DNA of 64,000 bases from Flavobacteriaceae bacterium (lineage in GTDB: Bacteria > Bacteroidota > Bacteroidia > Flavobacteriales > Flavobacteriaceae). Position numbers and translations under genes: made by a program. The notes under the pieces were generated by a model. The model searched no databases. It was not told where the DNA came from and saw nothing but the letters and a program-made list of their open reading frames with translations. Positions 32,622 to 41,300 of the stretch are shown here, in pieces. The stretch is from assembly GCA_028279515.1 (NCBI GenBank), contig JANQNQ010000009.1, positions 444,429 to 508,428 on the forward strand, in the 5' to 3' direction. Positions within the stretch are counted from its first letter, which is position 1. Every line of letters begins with the position of its first letter.

Positions 32622-34013
32622 CTACAGGTGAATCACTTCGTCATAAGCATCGGCAACAGCTTCCATCACCGCTTCACTCATGGTCGGGTGCGGATGCACT
32701 GCTTTCAACACTTCGTGACCTGTGGTCTCTAACTTTCTAGCTACAACCGCCTCTGCGATCATATCGGTAACACCAGCTCCGATCATATGGCATCCTAGCC
32801 ATTCACCGTACTTAGCATCAAAGATCACTTTCACGAATCCGTCTGGCGTGCCACTCGCTTTCGCTTTACCAGAAGCCGAGAACGGGAATTTTCCGACCTT
32901 CAGGTCATAACCCTGCTCTTTGGCTTGCTTCTCGGTAAGTCCGACAGAAGCAACCTCTGGAATACAGTAGGTGCAACCAGGGATGTTTCCGTAGTCAAGA
33001 GGCTCGACATGCATGCCAGCGATCTTCTCGACACAAAGGATTCCTTCTGCAGAAGCAACGTGTGCCAATGCTTGCCCCGGAGTTACATCACCAATGGCGT
33101 AGTATCCTGGGATGTTGGTCTGATAGTAGTCATTTACCAAGATCTTATCACGATCTACAGCGATGCCCACATCCTCCAATCCGATATTTTCAATATTGGT
33201 CTTGATTCCGACCGCAGATAGTACGATGTCAGCTTCCAGTACCTCTTCACCTTTTTTGGTCTTTACGGTAGCCTTCACACCTTTTCCAGACGTATCAACC
33301 GAAGTCACTTCGGCAGAGGTCATGATCTTCACACCGCTCTTTTTGAAGGTACGCTCTAATTGCTTAGATACATCTTGATCCTCAACCGGAACAATGTTTG
33401 GCATAAACTCAACAACGGTCACTTCAGTTCCCATGGCGTTGTAGAAGTACGCAAATTCGATTCCAATAGCTCCAGAACCAACCACGATCATTTTCTTAGG
33501 TTGCTTGGGCAGTGTCATGGCCTCGCGGTATCCGATCACTTTTTTACCATCTTGAGGCAAGCTTGGAAGTTCACGAGATCGTGCTCCAGTTGCAACAATG
33601 ATATGATCAGCGCTATATTCGGTAGTCTTTCCGTCTTTATCAGTGACATCAACTTTCTTTCCAGGTTTTAATTTACCGAACCCTTCAAGTACGTCGATCT
33701 TATTTTTCTTCATCAAGAATTGAACACCCTTGCTCATTCCGTCAGCTACATTACGGCTACGGTTTACAACAGCGTCAAAATCCTTGTCGTATTCTTTTAC
33801 TTTCAGACCGTAGTCTTCGGCATGCTTAAGATATTCGAAAACCTGCGCAGATTTTAGGAGGGCTTTGGTCGGGATACATCCCCAGTTTAAGCATACACCA
33901 CCTAGGTTTTCCTTTTCTATAACGGCAGTTTTAAACCCGAGTTGAGAAGCTCTAATTGCGGTCACATAACCACCAGGCCCGCTTCCCAAAACGATTACAT
34001 CGTATTTACTCAT
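32622..34013 (-). CDS. lpdA: Dihydrolipoyl dehydrogenase
   Basis: A 463-residue FAD enzyme, the E3 subunit of pyruvate, 2-oxoglutarate and branched-chain dehydrogenase complexes. It starts at ATG 34013 (MSKYDVIVLGSGPGGYVTAI); the longer frame adds 12 unlikely residues. The redox disulfide is in GGVCLNWGCIPTKALL (CLNWGC), the NAD fold is VVGSGAIGIEFAYFYNAMG near 178, and the catalytic His-Glu pair is in AVHPHPTMSEAVMEA near the end. It stands alone with its own terminator, so the E1 and E2 genes are elsewhere. Confidence 0.97.
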   Translation of the reverse strand: MSKYDVIVLGSGPGGYVTAIRASQLGFKTAVIEKENLGGVCLNWGCIPTKALLKSAQVFEYLKHAEDYGLKVKEYDKDFDAVVNRSRNVADGMSKGVQFLMKKNKIDVLEGFGKLKPGKKVDVTDKDGKTTEYSADHIIVATGARSRELPSLPQDGKKVIGYREAMTLPKQPKKMIVVGSGAIGIEFAYFYNAMGTEVTVVEFMPNIVPVEDQDVSKQLERTFKKSGVKIMTSAEVTSVDTSGKGVKATVKTKKGEEVLEADIVLSAVGIKTNIENIGLEDVGIAVDRDKILVNDYYQTNIPGYYAIGDVTPGQALAHVASAEGILCVEKIAGMHVEPLDYGNIPGCTYCIPEVASVGLTEKQAKEQGYDLKVGKFPFSASGKAKASGTPDGFVKVIFDAKYGEWLGCHMIGAGVTDMIAEAVVARKLETTGHEVLKAVHPHPTMSEAVMEAVADAYDEVIHL

Positions 34014-34210
34014 CGATTTTCTGAATTTAGTTGTCTGATTTGAAGGCACGAATTTACGAAACCTTACGCTAATTATGAATTATCCTAGCGGGGAATTGAT
34101 TGTTGTAGGTTGTTTATTTGTTTAGACGTTGATAAGTTTAATCGAAGATTGAATTTTAAATTCCAAACGTCAAAAGGGCATTCAAAATTTATCTTGGTAC
34201 TCATCTATAC

Positions 34211-34247
34211 ACCTCCCGGCGCATAGCGCCACCCTCCTCAAGGAGGG
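34211..34247. repeat. REP-like double palindrome, second copy
   Basis: GGCGC (34218-34222) pairs GCGCC (34226-34230), and CCCTCCT (34232-34238) pairs AGGAGGG (34241-34247). In reverse complement the order (CCCTCC hairpin, GGTGGC, second hairpin, CGGGAGG) equals that at 17226-17281. Confidence 0.65.
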
Positions 34248-34264
34248 AATACATCTAGAATTCA

Positions 34265-34292
34265 TAGTACTCAATACTTTGTACTCAGTACT
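34265..34292. repeat. Heptamer array, four units
   Basis: Plus strand tagtact, caatact, ttgtact, cagtact; reverse complement AGTACTG, AGTACAA, AGTATTG, AGTACTA, the same units as at 17041-17103. It ends three bases before the stop codon at 34295. Confidence 0.8.
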
Positions 34293-34294
34293 AC

Positions 34295-34852
34295 CTAGAG
34301 ATCATCGGTAAAATGACGCCTTCCTTTTTCTTTGTCAAATTTCTCCTTGTTGTAAGAAGTAGATTTTCCTTTTGGAATAGACAGGGAGGTCCAAGCATCT
34401 CCCTTGATCAGTTTGCCTACATACACTAGTTGACCCACGTGATACGAATAGTGTGCCAATTGACGATTGATAGCTTCCATGACGGTATGCCCTTGATTTC
34501 GGATGTAAACAATTCGGTCGAGATCGTCAGCCGTTAGCGGATCGATGGCATCAAAGAGACATTGCCAACCCTTTTCCCAACGGGCTAGGAGGTCAGCCTT
34601 GTCGGCGATATCGTTCTCAAATTCCTCATCCCGATTGCGCCATTCTTTTTCTCCATCTTCGGTCAAGAAGTTGGTCCAGCGGCTCAACATATTTCCGATG
34701 ATATGTTTGGCAATGATGGCAACGCTATTACTGTCGGCATTATATTCCCAATGGATATCCTCATCACTGAGTTGTGCAAAGGTCTTTTCTCCCAGCATTT
34801 GATAATACTGAAATTGTTTCTTGATGCTGTCTAGATAGTTGTTTCCGTTCAT
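34295..34852 (-). CDS. DinB-like DUF1572 family protein
   Basis: A 185-residue all-helical cytosolic protein with the DinB four-helix layout: HWEYNADSNSVAIIAKHIIGNMLSRW in the second helix and INRQLAHYSYHVGQLVYVGKLI in the last, where the histidines (one in the first, HxxxH in the last) could bind a metal. Members of the wider family include thiol S-transferases using bacillithiol or mycothiol; function here is unknown. It starts 2 bases after the upstream beta-propeller gene ends. Confidence 0.85.
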   Translation of the reverse strand: MNGNNYLDSIKKQFQYYQMLGEKTFAQLSDEDIHWEYNADSNSVAIIAKHIIGNMLSRWTNFLTEDGEKEWRNRDEEFENDIADKADLLARWEKGWQCLFDAIDPLTADDLDRIVYIRNQGHTVMEAINRQLAHYSYHVGQLVYVGKLIKGDAWTSLSIPKGKSTSYNKEKFDKEKGRRHFTDDL

Positions 34853-34854
34853 GC

Positions 34855-35874
34855 TTATTGCTTTGCGTTAGAAAAACCAAGCCCGTCCGGCTCCTTCCCT
34901 GCGGTCAGTCGCCCGGCGACTTCCAGTTTCCGTAAGTCGATGATAGTGATGATATCAGCATTGGTGTTGGCGACAAAGGCATATTGACTGTTTGGATGTA
35001 CCAGTATGCCCACGGGCACTGGACTCTTATCAAAATCCTGAAATAGGCGAGAAGCCTCTTTTTCTTCAACAGTGATGCCCATTGAGATGGTTTTTACTAA
35101 TTCTTTAGAGGAAGCGTTAAAGATGTTTACATCGCCCGTTTGAGCGTTCGATACCAGCACATATTTTCCATCTCTTGTAGCTTTGGCTCGTATCGGAAAC
35201 TTTTCAGAAGCAAACTCTTTTGTAATTTCTAAGCTCGAGGCATCGATGATAGACACAGTGTCAGCACCACGATTGGTGATCCAAACTTCTTTTCCGTTAG
35301 CAGAAAGAGCAACGCCCTCGGCACCAGCTCCGGTTTTGATGATTTTCTCGAGCTTTTCATTTTCAAGGTCAATGACCGAAACACTGCCCGAACGTATGTT
35401 GGCAACAAAAGCTCGCTTGCTAATTGGTGCATACACTACCATATGACTGGTTTCTTGATCGGTATCGATAGCTTTAGTAACGTTACCATTAACAATGTTG
35501 ACAACGATTAGCTTTTTATCAGCTTCGCAAGTAACGAGTACGTGTTTACGGTCGATAAACTCAATACCATGCGGTGCACCGTAAGGAAGTTTGATGGTCT
35601 TCAAGTCGCGCATTCCGGGAATGTCGATAATGGTCAACGACGACCCAGGCCAAGAAGCACGCCCATAATTGGTAACGACTCCTAAAAGGCCATCTTTAGA
35701 GACGGCAACCTCATGCGGGCCATCTCCTGTCGGAATAGTCGCCATACTCTTCTTCGATGTCAGATCGATCAAGTCGGCGGTATCATCAGATTTGTTCAGC
35801 ACAATGAGCGTGCCTGTTTGCGCGTAGCTAAAACTGCCGAGCAGCAATGCCAAGAATACTATTTTTTTAAACAT
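34855..35874 (-). CDS. Periplasmic YncE/YVTN-type beta-propeller
   Basis: A 339-residue protein with a signal peptide (MFKKIVFLALLLGSFSYAQT) from the ATG at 35874; the longer frame overlaps msrB and is rejected. The rest is a seven-bladed propeller with repeats of the YVTN type: NKSDDTADLIDLTSKKSMATIPTG, SVIDLENEKLEKIIKTG, TVSIIDASSLEITKEF, DVNIFNASSKELVKTI, IITIIDLRKLEVAGRL. Such proteins bind ligands or DNA in the periplasm or act as lactonases; no enzyme residues are evident. It follows msrB closely. Confidence 0.82.
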   Translation of the reverse strand: MFKKIVFLALLLGSFSYAQTGTLIVLNKSDDTADLIDLTSKKSMATIPTGDGPHEVAVSKDGLLGVVTNYGRASWPGSSLTIIDIPGMRDLKTIKLPYGAPHGIEFIDRKHVLVTCEADKKLIVVNIVNGNVTKAIDTDQETSHMVVYAPISKRAFVANIRSGSVSVIDLENEKLEKIIKTGAGAEGVALSANGKEVWITNRGADTVSIIDASSLEITKEFASEKFPIRAKATRDGKYVLVSNAQTGDVNIFNASSKELVKTISMGITVEEKEASRLFQDFDKSPVPVGILVHPNSQYAFVANTNADIITIIDLRKLEVAGRLTAGKEPDGLGFSNAKQ

Positions 35875-35875
35875 G

Positions 35876-36286
35876 TTATGAATTGTTAGATGCTTCAAAG
35901 TCAATACTAGCCGAGTTAACACAAAAGCGTTGCCCAGTGGCCGTTGGTCCATCATTAAAAACATGGCCAAGATGTCCGCCGCAGTTCGCACAAAGGATTT
36001 CGGTTCTGATCATGCCATGTGAGGTATCACGAACATATTCGACCGTACCTTCGATGGCATCGTCAAAACTAGGCCACCCACAACCGCTTTCGAACTTACT
36101 GTCACTTTCAAACAAGGGTGTATTACAACCTTTGCAAGCATACGTGCCATTGTCAAAGTGCAAATTGTATTTTCCGGTATGTGGGTACTCGGTACCTTTC
36201 TCTCGAAGAATGCGATATTCTTCAGAAGTCAACTGAGCCTTCCACTCGGCCTCAGATTTTTGCATGGCATATTTTTTATTTTCCAT
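35876..36286 (-). CDS. msrB: Peptide-methionine (R)-S-oxide reductase, cytosolic
   Basis: A 136-residue MsrB that reduces the R-epimer of methionine sulfoxide. Zinc cysteines are in CKGC and CANCGGHLGH; the catalytic cysteine is in RFCVNSASIDF; a resolving cysteine is in ESGCGWPSF. No signal peptide. It overlaps the upstream MsrB gene by 11 bases, so the two are expressed together. Confidence 0.95.
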   Translation of the reverse strand: MENKKYAMQKSEAEWKAQLTSEEYRILREKGTEYPHTGKYNLHFDNGTYACKGCNTPLFESDSKFESGCGWPSFDDAIEGTVEYVRDTSHGMIRTEILCANCGGHLGHVFNDGPTATGQRFCVNSASIDFEASNNS

Positions 36287-36770
36287 CTTTTGAAGGAATA
36301 AATTCTAAAGCAGCAGAGTTGATACAATGACGTTTTCCGGTATTCGTCGGGCCGTCATTAAAGACATGTCCTAAATGCCCTCCGCAAGTGTTGCATTTTA
36401 ACTCGGTACGTGCATACCCGATTTTATAATCTACATCATACTCGATGTTTCCGTCTACACCGCGATCAAACGAAGGCCATCCCGTACCGCTGTCAAACTT
36501 ATACTTAGACTCGTACAAGGGGGTTTCACAACCGCCGCACACATAGGTGCCCTTTTCATAATGTTTGTCGTAGATACCAGAAAAAGCACGTTCCGTGCCG
36601 GCTCTTCTAAGTACATAGTAGGCCATGTCATCCAATTGAGCCATCCATTCGGCATCGGTCTTGGTGACCGCATACTGCTTTTCTTCCTTGTCCTTTTTCT
36701 TCGATTGTTGTGCATTGCTACTGCAACTAAAAAGTGCTAGTGACAATACCATCAAAAATGCTTTTTTCAT
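36276..36770 (-). CDS. msrB: Peptide-methionine (R)-S-oxide reductase, lipoprotein form
   Basis: A 164-residue MsrB starting at ATG 36770 with a lipobox (LFSC, Cys16) followed by SSNAQ, so it should act in the periplasm or at the outer membrane. Zinc cysteines CGGC and CNTCGGHLGH and the catalytic cysteine in RHCINSAALEF are kept, but the resolving-cysteine position reads SGTGWPSF, with Thr in place of Cys. It must be reduced by another route, perhaps directly by a periplasmic thioredoxin such as a TlpA-like protein. It overlaps the next msrB by 11 bases. Confidence 0.92.
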   Translation of the reverse strand: MKKAFLMVLSLALFSCSSNAQQSKKKDKEEKQYAVTKTDAEWMAQLDDMAYYVLRRAGTERAFSGIYDKHYEKGTYVCGGCETPLYESKYKFDSGTGWPSFDRGVDGNIEYDVDYKIGYARTELKCNTCGGHLGHVFNDGPTNTGKRHCINSAALEFIPSKDGK

Positions 36771-36771
36771 C

Positions 36772-37647
36772 TCAATTTTTTTCAGAAATAAAGTTAACGA
36801 TTTTTCTGATGACGTCTTTCTTGCCAAGGATCTTACGGTGTCCGTATCCTTGGGTAATGTAAAGCTGTCCATCTGATAGGTTTTGACGAATATTATGCGC
36901 CGCACTTACAGGAACATCCAAGTCATTTTCATCATGAATTACCAACACAGGAATATGAACGTCTTTTGCTGCCAAAGAAGCCGAATAATCATCCATCTGT
37001 TCGTTAAAGGTATCTTCAAAACGTTGAAGCATACGTTGCCCAATACTAGGCTTGAGCTCTAACTTTGAGATAAAATCTGCCATGATGTGGGTTACAATAT
37101 CTCCACAACCTACTGTGGCCAAATGATCGACCTTTAATCCTTGTTTGATGGCGTTCAACAAGGACATACCACCTAGAGAATGTCCGACGGCTGCTTCGAA
37201 CGGACCAAATTCTTGCTCGATGTATAATATAGACGCGATAAATTCGCGCATGTCGGTAACCTTGTCAGATGTTTTTCCATGAGCAGGCGCGTCAAAGCTC
37301 ACTGTACTATATCCTTGTTCCAAAAGGGCATCTGCGATTTTCACGAGTTGCGTACCACGACCGCTCCAGCCATGGGCAAGGAGTATTTTGCGATCACTCT
37401 CGCCATATTCATACACTACAATTTCCTTTTCAATACCCGTCACGGTCAATCGATGCTGCTTGCTTTTAGAATCCATAACATGTTCCCGCTTTGGAGCAGC
37501 ATGTTTAAAAGGAGTTCTAAACAATCTAGCAGCAAACTTGGCGGCCAAGCTAGGAGATATGAATTGCAAGAACTTACCAGTAAGGATAATAGGTTTGGGC
37601 ACGTTTATCGATTGTTGGTAACCGTATTTTGTTGTTGGGTTTGGCAT
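36772..37647 (-). CDS. Alpha/beta hydrolase
   Basis: A 291-residue cytosolic hydrolase from the ATG at 37647. The oxyanion element is LLAHGWSGRG, the nucleophile elbow is AAVGHSLGGMSLL (GHSLG, Ser near 160), the acid is in LVIHDENDLDVPV and the His in GYGHRKILGK. Family-typical substrates are esters or lipids; specificity cannot be read. It is one base from the lipoprotein msrB in the same direction and divergent from the glucan operon. Confidence 0.85.
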   Translation of the reverse strand: MPNPTTKYGYQQSINVPKPIILTGKFLQFISPSLAAKFAARLFRTPFKHAAPKREHVMDSKSKQHRLTVTGIEKEIVVYEYGESDRKILLAHGWSGRGTQLVKIADALLEQGYSTVSFDAPAHGKTSDKVTDMREFIASILYIEQEFGPFEAAVGHSLGGMSLLNAIKQGLKVDHLATVGCGDIVTHIMADFISKLELKPSIGQRMLQRFEDTFNEQMDDYSASLAAKDVHIPVLVIHDENDLDVPVSAAHNIRQNLSDGQLYITQGYGHRKILGKKDVIRKIVNFISEKN

Positions 37648-37725
37648 TGTAATAATTTGAGATTGCAAATTACTTATTTTAGAAGCTTTTTTATAAATTT
37701 AAAGGAGCTAAACCAGTCAAAAAAA

Positions 37726-39666
37726 ATGCTAGATCAAAAAAGAGTTGTAATTGAAAAAGTTACTCCGCAACTAGATGGCGGAGTTCATTTTGTAAAAAGG
37801 GTAGTAGATGAACATGTGAATGTCACGGCTGATGTGTTTTCAGACGGGCACGATTTGGTTGCTTGTTCAGTACTCTTTAAGCATGAAAAGGCGCGTAAAT
37901 GGGAAGAAGTACGTATGCACCCGACGCACAATGATTCGTGGGAAGCATCTTTTCAAGTAAGCGAACAAGGTTTCTATGAATACAAGGTTGAGGGCTGGGT
38001 TGATTATGCCCTAAATTGGCAGCATGGTACGGACCGAAAGATTGCCGACGGACAACATGTTACCTCTGAATTACTAGAAGGAGCCGAGTATCTTAAAGCC
38101 CTAAAAAAGAAAGCCACCGATACAGAGAAAAGGTACTTGAACGTCGTAATCGGTTACTTCACCAATGAGAAAGATTATGAAAAAGCGATTAAGGAGGCAA
38201 CTTCTGATAAACTGCACGACCTTTTCGTAAAATACCCCGAACGCTTTTTGGCAAACGAATCTCAACCTTTACAAGTATATGTAGATCGCTTGAAGGCGCG
38301 TTTCAGTACCTGGTATGAATTCTTTCCGAGATCGGCTTCCAAAGAAGAAGGCAAGCATGGTACGTTTAAGGACTGCGAAGCACTCTTACCTCGTGTGGCT
38401 AAAATGGGCTTTGATACCTTGTATTTTCCACCCATACATCCGATAGGCGAAGTCAATAGAAAAGGAAAAAACAATAGTACAGAAGCTCAGGATGGCGATG
38501 TGGGCTCTCCTTGGGGCATCGGTTCCAAAGAGGGAGGGCATACCTCGATTCATCGAGAGCTAGGATCCGAAAAGGACTTCAAGTCTTTGGTGAACAAGGC
38601 CAAAGAGTTGGGCATTGAGGTCGCTATGGATTTCGCGCTTCAAGCAGCACCCGACCATCCTTGGGTCAAAGAACACCCCGAGTGGTTTAAATGGCGTCCA
38701 GACGGAACGGTGCAGTATGCCGAGAATCCACCAAAGAAATACCAAGATATCCTTCCTATTTATTTTGAAAGCAAAGATTGGAAGAATCTCTGGAAAGAAA
38801 TGCTCAACGCCGCCTTGTATTGGGTCGAAGAATTTGGAATTCGAGTCTTCCGAGTAGACAATCCACATACCAAACCCTATTTCTTTTGGGGATGGCTCAT
38901 GGCCGAAGTGAAGAAGAAGTATCCAGATGTGTTATTTCTGTCGGAAGCGTTCACAAGACCTAAGGTGATGCAGCAATTGGCAAAGCAAGGGTACACTCAA
39001 TCGTATACCTATTTCACTTGGAGAAACACCAAAGCCGAATTGATCGAGTATGTCGAAGAGCTCACCAAGACCGACCAACGCGAATATTTTCGCCCTAATT
39101 TCTGGCCGAACACGCCAGATATCAATCCGTGGGCATTGCAAGGCGGAAACGAAGCTGTACATCTTCAAAAGTACTTTTTGGCGGCTACCTTAAGCTCCAA
39201 TACCGGACTCTACGGCCCCGTATTTGAATATATGGTGTCTGAAGCCGTTCCTGGAAAAGAAGAATACTGGGATTCTGAAAAATATCAACTTAGACATTGG
39301 GACTGGAACAAAGAAAACAAGCTCACAACCTTGATCACAAGAATCAACGAAGCACGAAAAGCGCACGAATCGCTTCAGCAAACAAATAACATCAAGTTCT
39401 TATCGATTGAAAACGAGAATTTGATTGCTTATTATAAGTACAATGACGACCGCACAGACGAAACCCTATTGATCGTCAACCTAGATCCTTATTACGCACA
39501 GCAAGGTTGGGTGCAAGTACCGCTGCAAGACCTAGGAATTAGCGAAGGACACCAAATGCAAGTACACGATGTTATTACTGGTAGTAGTTATGTCTGGGAC
39601 AAAGAATGGTGTTTTGTAGAACTGCATCCCACATTACCCTTTCATTTGTTTAAAATCAGCAAGTAA
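37726..39666 (+). CDS. glgE: Alpha-1,4-glucan:maltose-1-phosphate maltosyltransferase
   Basis: A 646-residue GH13_3 enzyme that adds maltose from maltose-1-phosphate to glucan chains. The N-terminal domain (LDQKRVVIEKVTPQLDGGVHFVKR) is the GlgE-specific DUF3416 type. The barrel shows FDTLYFPPIHPIGEVNRKGKNN, the nucleophile in FRVDNPHTKPYFFW (near residue 380) and the acid/base in FLSEAFTRPKVM. Start at ATG 37726; an open frame continues 447 bases upstream but lies antisense to the hydrolase. It opens a four-gene glucan operon. Confidence 0.96.
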   Translation: MLDQKRVVIEKVTPQLDGGVHFVKRVVDEHVNVTADVFSDGHDLVACSVLFKHEKARKWEEVRMHPTHNDSWEASFQVSEQGFYEYKVEGWVDYALNWQHGTDRKIADGQHVTSELLEGAEYLKALKKKATDTEKRYLNVVIGYFTNEKDYEKAIKEATSDKLHDLFVKYPERFLANESQPLQVYVDRLKARFSTWYEFFPRSASKEEGKHGTFKDCEALLPRVAKMGFDTLYFPPIHPIGEVNRKGKNNSTEAQDGDVGSPWGIGSKEGGHTSIHRELGSEKDFKSLVNKAKELGIEVAMDFALQAAPDHPWVKEHPEWFKWRPDGTVQYAENPPKKYQDILPIYFESKDWKNLWKEMLNAALYWVEEFGIRVFRVDNPHTKPYFFWGWLMAEVKKKYPDVLFLSEAFTRPKVMQQLAKQGYTQSYTYFTWRNTKAELIEYVEELTKTDQREYFRPNFWPNTPDINPWALQGGNEAVHLQKYFLAATLSSNTGLYGPVFEYMVSEAVPGKEEYWDSEKYQLRHWDWNKENKLTTLITRINEARKAHESLQQTNNIKFLSIENENLIAYYKYNDDRTDETLLIVNLDPYYAQQGWVQVPLQDLGISEGHQMQVHDVITGSSYVWDKEWCFVELHPTLPFHLFKISK

Positions 39667-41294
39667 TGAGTAAGAAGGCGACACCTGTTAAAAAGAGTTA
39701 CAATTTCGATGTCACTTGGGAAGGCTTATTGGACAATAAGGAATTTCAAAGAGTTTTTCTATCTGACGTATTAGAAAAGTACATCGTGGCTCAGCGATGG
39801 TATGGCGGAAAATCAAGTACGCTTAAGTACATCGAACTCACCGAATACTTTCGTATTCAGCAGCATGATGAGGTCTACTACGGACTCCTTTTAGAGGTAA
39901 ATTTCAAGGAAGCCTTTTACCAACATTACTTCTTACCGATTGCTTTTGTCTCTGACGAACGCTTTGCAAAGAAAGACCGAATCCTTCCCATCAGCATCAA
40001 AGGACAAGAGGGGTTTATAATTGATGCGACCAATTTGGAAGCCTTCAGAAAACTGGTCTTTGAACGAATCATGACCGCTGAGCCTAATGATTTGACCAAG
40101 GTACGATACCATAAAGGCGAAAGTTTTGATGCCCTTGAGTATCAGTCTTCTCGATTTATGGGTCTTGAACAGAGCAATACGTCAATCATCATCAACGACC
40201 AATACGTGATCAAGTTCTTTAGGCGAATCTATGCTGATAAGAACCCAGATTACGAAATGAGCAGATTCTTATCAGACAAGAAGGGATATAAAAATACGCC
40301 GCGCTACATGGGCAGTATCAACATTATCGATTCTGAAAATGTGAACATTACCATCGCACTGATGCAAGAATTGGTGCCGAACAATGGGGATGCCTGGGAC
40401 TATATGTTGGTAGAGCTGAAGAAAGTGTTCGACAATCTAGAACAGAAAGGAATCAACATTGATGCCTTACCAGACACCGAGCTTTTCTTGCGCCTGCAGA
40501 TCAAAGATGTACCGCCAGAGATCATCGATTGGGTGGGATTGAATATGTTCTTAAAACTTCAAAAGCTCGCTCAGCGAACAGCCGAAATGCACATCGCATT
40601 GGGGTCAGAGTTTGAGGACACCGCCTTTGAACCTACCCATTTTAATGGAGATTACACGGTTTGGTTGAAAAACCGAATGCTCTACCAATTTCAAAATCGA
40701 TTGAATATTGTAGAGAACAATCTTTATAAGTTGGAGGGACTAGCGGCAGAACTGGCCAAAGGGTTTTTAGAGCAGAAGAACGAGATACGAAGACGTTTCG
40801 TCAATTTTGATTGGACCAAACTCAAAGGCGAACGCATTCGGATCCATGGCGATTATCATTTAGGACAAATACTCGTCAAGGAAGATGATTTTTACATACT
40901 AGATTTTGAAGGTGAGCCAGAAAGTACCATTCGTGACCGAAAGGTAAAACAACCACCACTCAAGGATGTGGCAGGTCTGTTTAGATCGTTTCACTATGCG
41001 ATTTATGCAACTATCTTTAACAACGAAGCTTCCTTTCCATTCGAACAGGAACAGTTGTTCAAAGCAGGAGAGATTCTATACCACTATTTCATCGGGGTCT
41101 TTTTACAGACCTATACCGACATCGTTCAAGAGCATAACTTAAACATCGGTTATAATCAAGAACGTGTTTTTATGCTGAAATACAGTATGCTCGAAAAAGC
41201 CGTATACGAACTAGGGTACGAAATGAACGCGCGACCAGAATGGGCGGTAATTCCGTTAGAAGGAATTGCCAGTATTATGAATGAAGCTAACTAA
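39666..41294 (+). CDS. Maltokinase (Mak/Pep2 type)
   Basis: A 542-residue kinase whose ATG overlaps the glgE stop by one base. It carries the fructosamine-kinase-like fold used by maltokinases: VAQRWYGGKSSTLKYIEL at the start, a Lys-bearing VIKFFRRIYADKNPDYEM segment near 185-203, and the catalytic IRIHGDYHLGQILVK with DFEGEPE about ten residues later. It makes maltose-1-phosphate for GlgE. In many genomes this kinase is fused to trehalose synthase (TreS); here there is no TreS domain and no treS gene in the operon. Confidence 0.92.
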   Translation: MSKKATPVKKSYNFDVTWEGLLDNKEFQRVFLSDVLEKYIVAQRWYGGKSSTLKYIELTEYFRIQQHDEVYYGLLLEVNFKEAFYQHYFLPIAFVSDERFAKKDRILPISIKGQEGFIIDATNLEAFRKLVFERIMTAEPNDLTKVRYHKGESFDALEYQSSRFMGLEQSNTSIIINDQYVIKFFRRIYADKNPDYEMSRFLSDKKGYKNTPRYMGSINIIDSENVNITIALMQELVPNNGDAWDYMLVELKKVFDNLEQKGINIDALPDTELFLRLQIKDVPPEIIDWVGLNMFLKLQKLAQRTAEMHIALGSEFEDTAFEPTHFNGDYTVWLKNRMLYQFQNRLNIVENNLYKLEGLAAELAKGFLEQKNEIRRRFVNFDWTKLKGERIRIHGDYHLGQILVKEDDFYILDFEGEPESTIRDRKVKQPPLKDVAGLFRSFHYAIYATIFNNEASFPFEQEQLFKAGEILYHYFIGVFLQTYTDIVQEHNLNIGYNQERVFMLKYSMLEKAVYELGYEMNARPEWAVIPLEGIASIMNEAN

Positions 41295-41300
41295 CCAACT

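Noticed and set aside
37279-37725. In-frame extension of glgE upstream of its ATG
   Set aside because: It lies antisense to the alpha/beta hydrolase, has no GlgE similarity, and the ATG at 37726 gives the normal family N-terminus.
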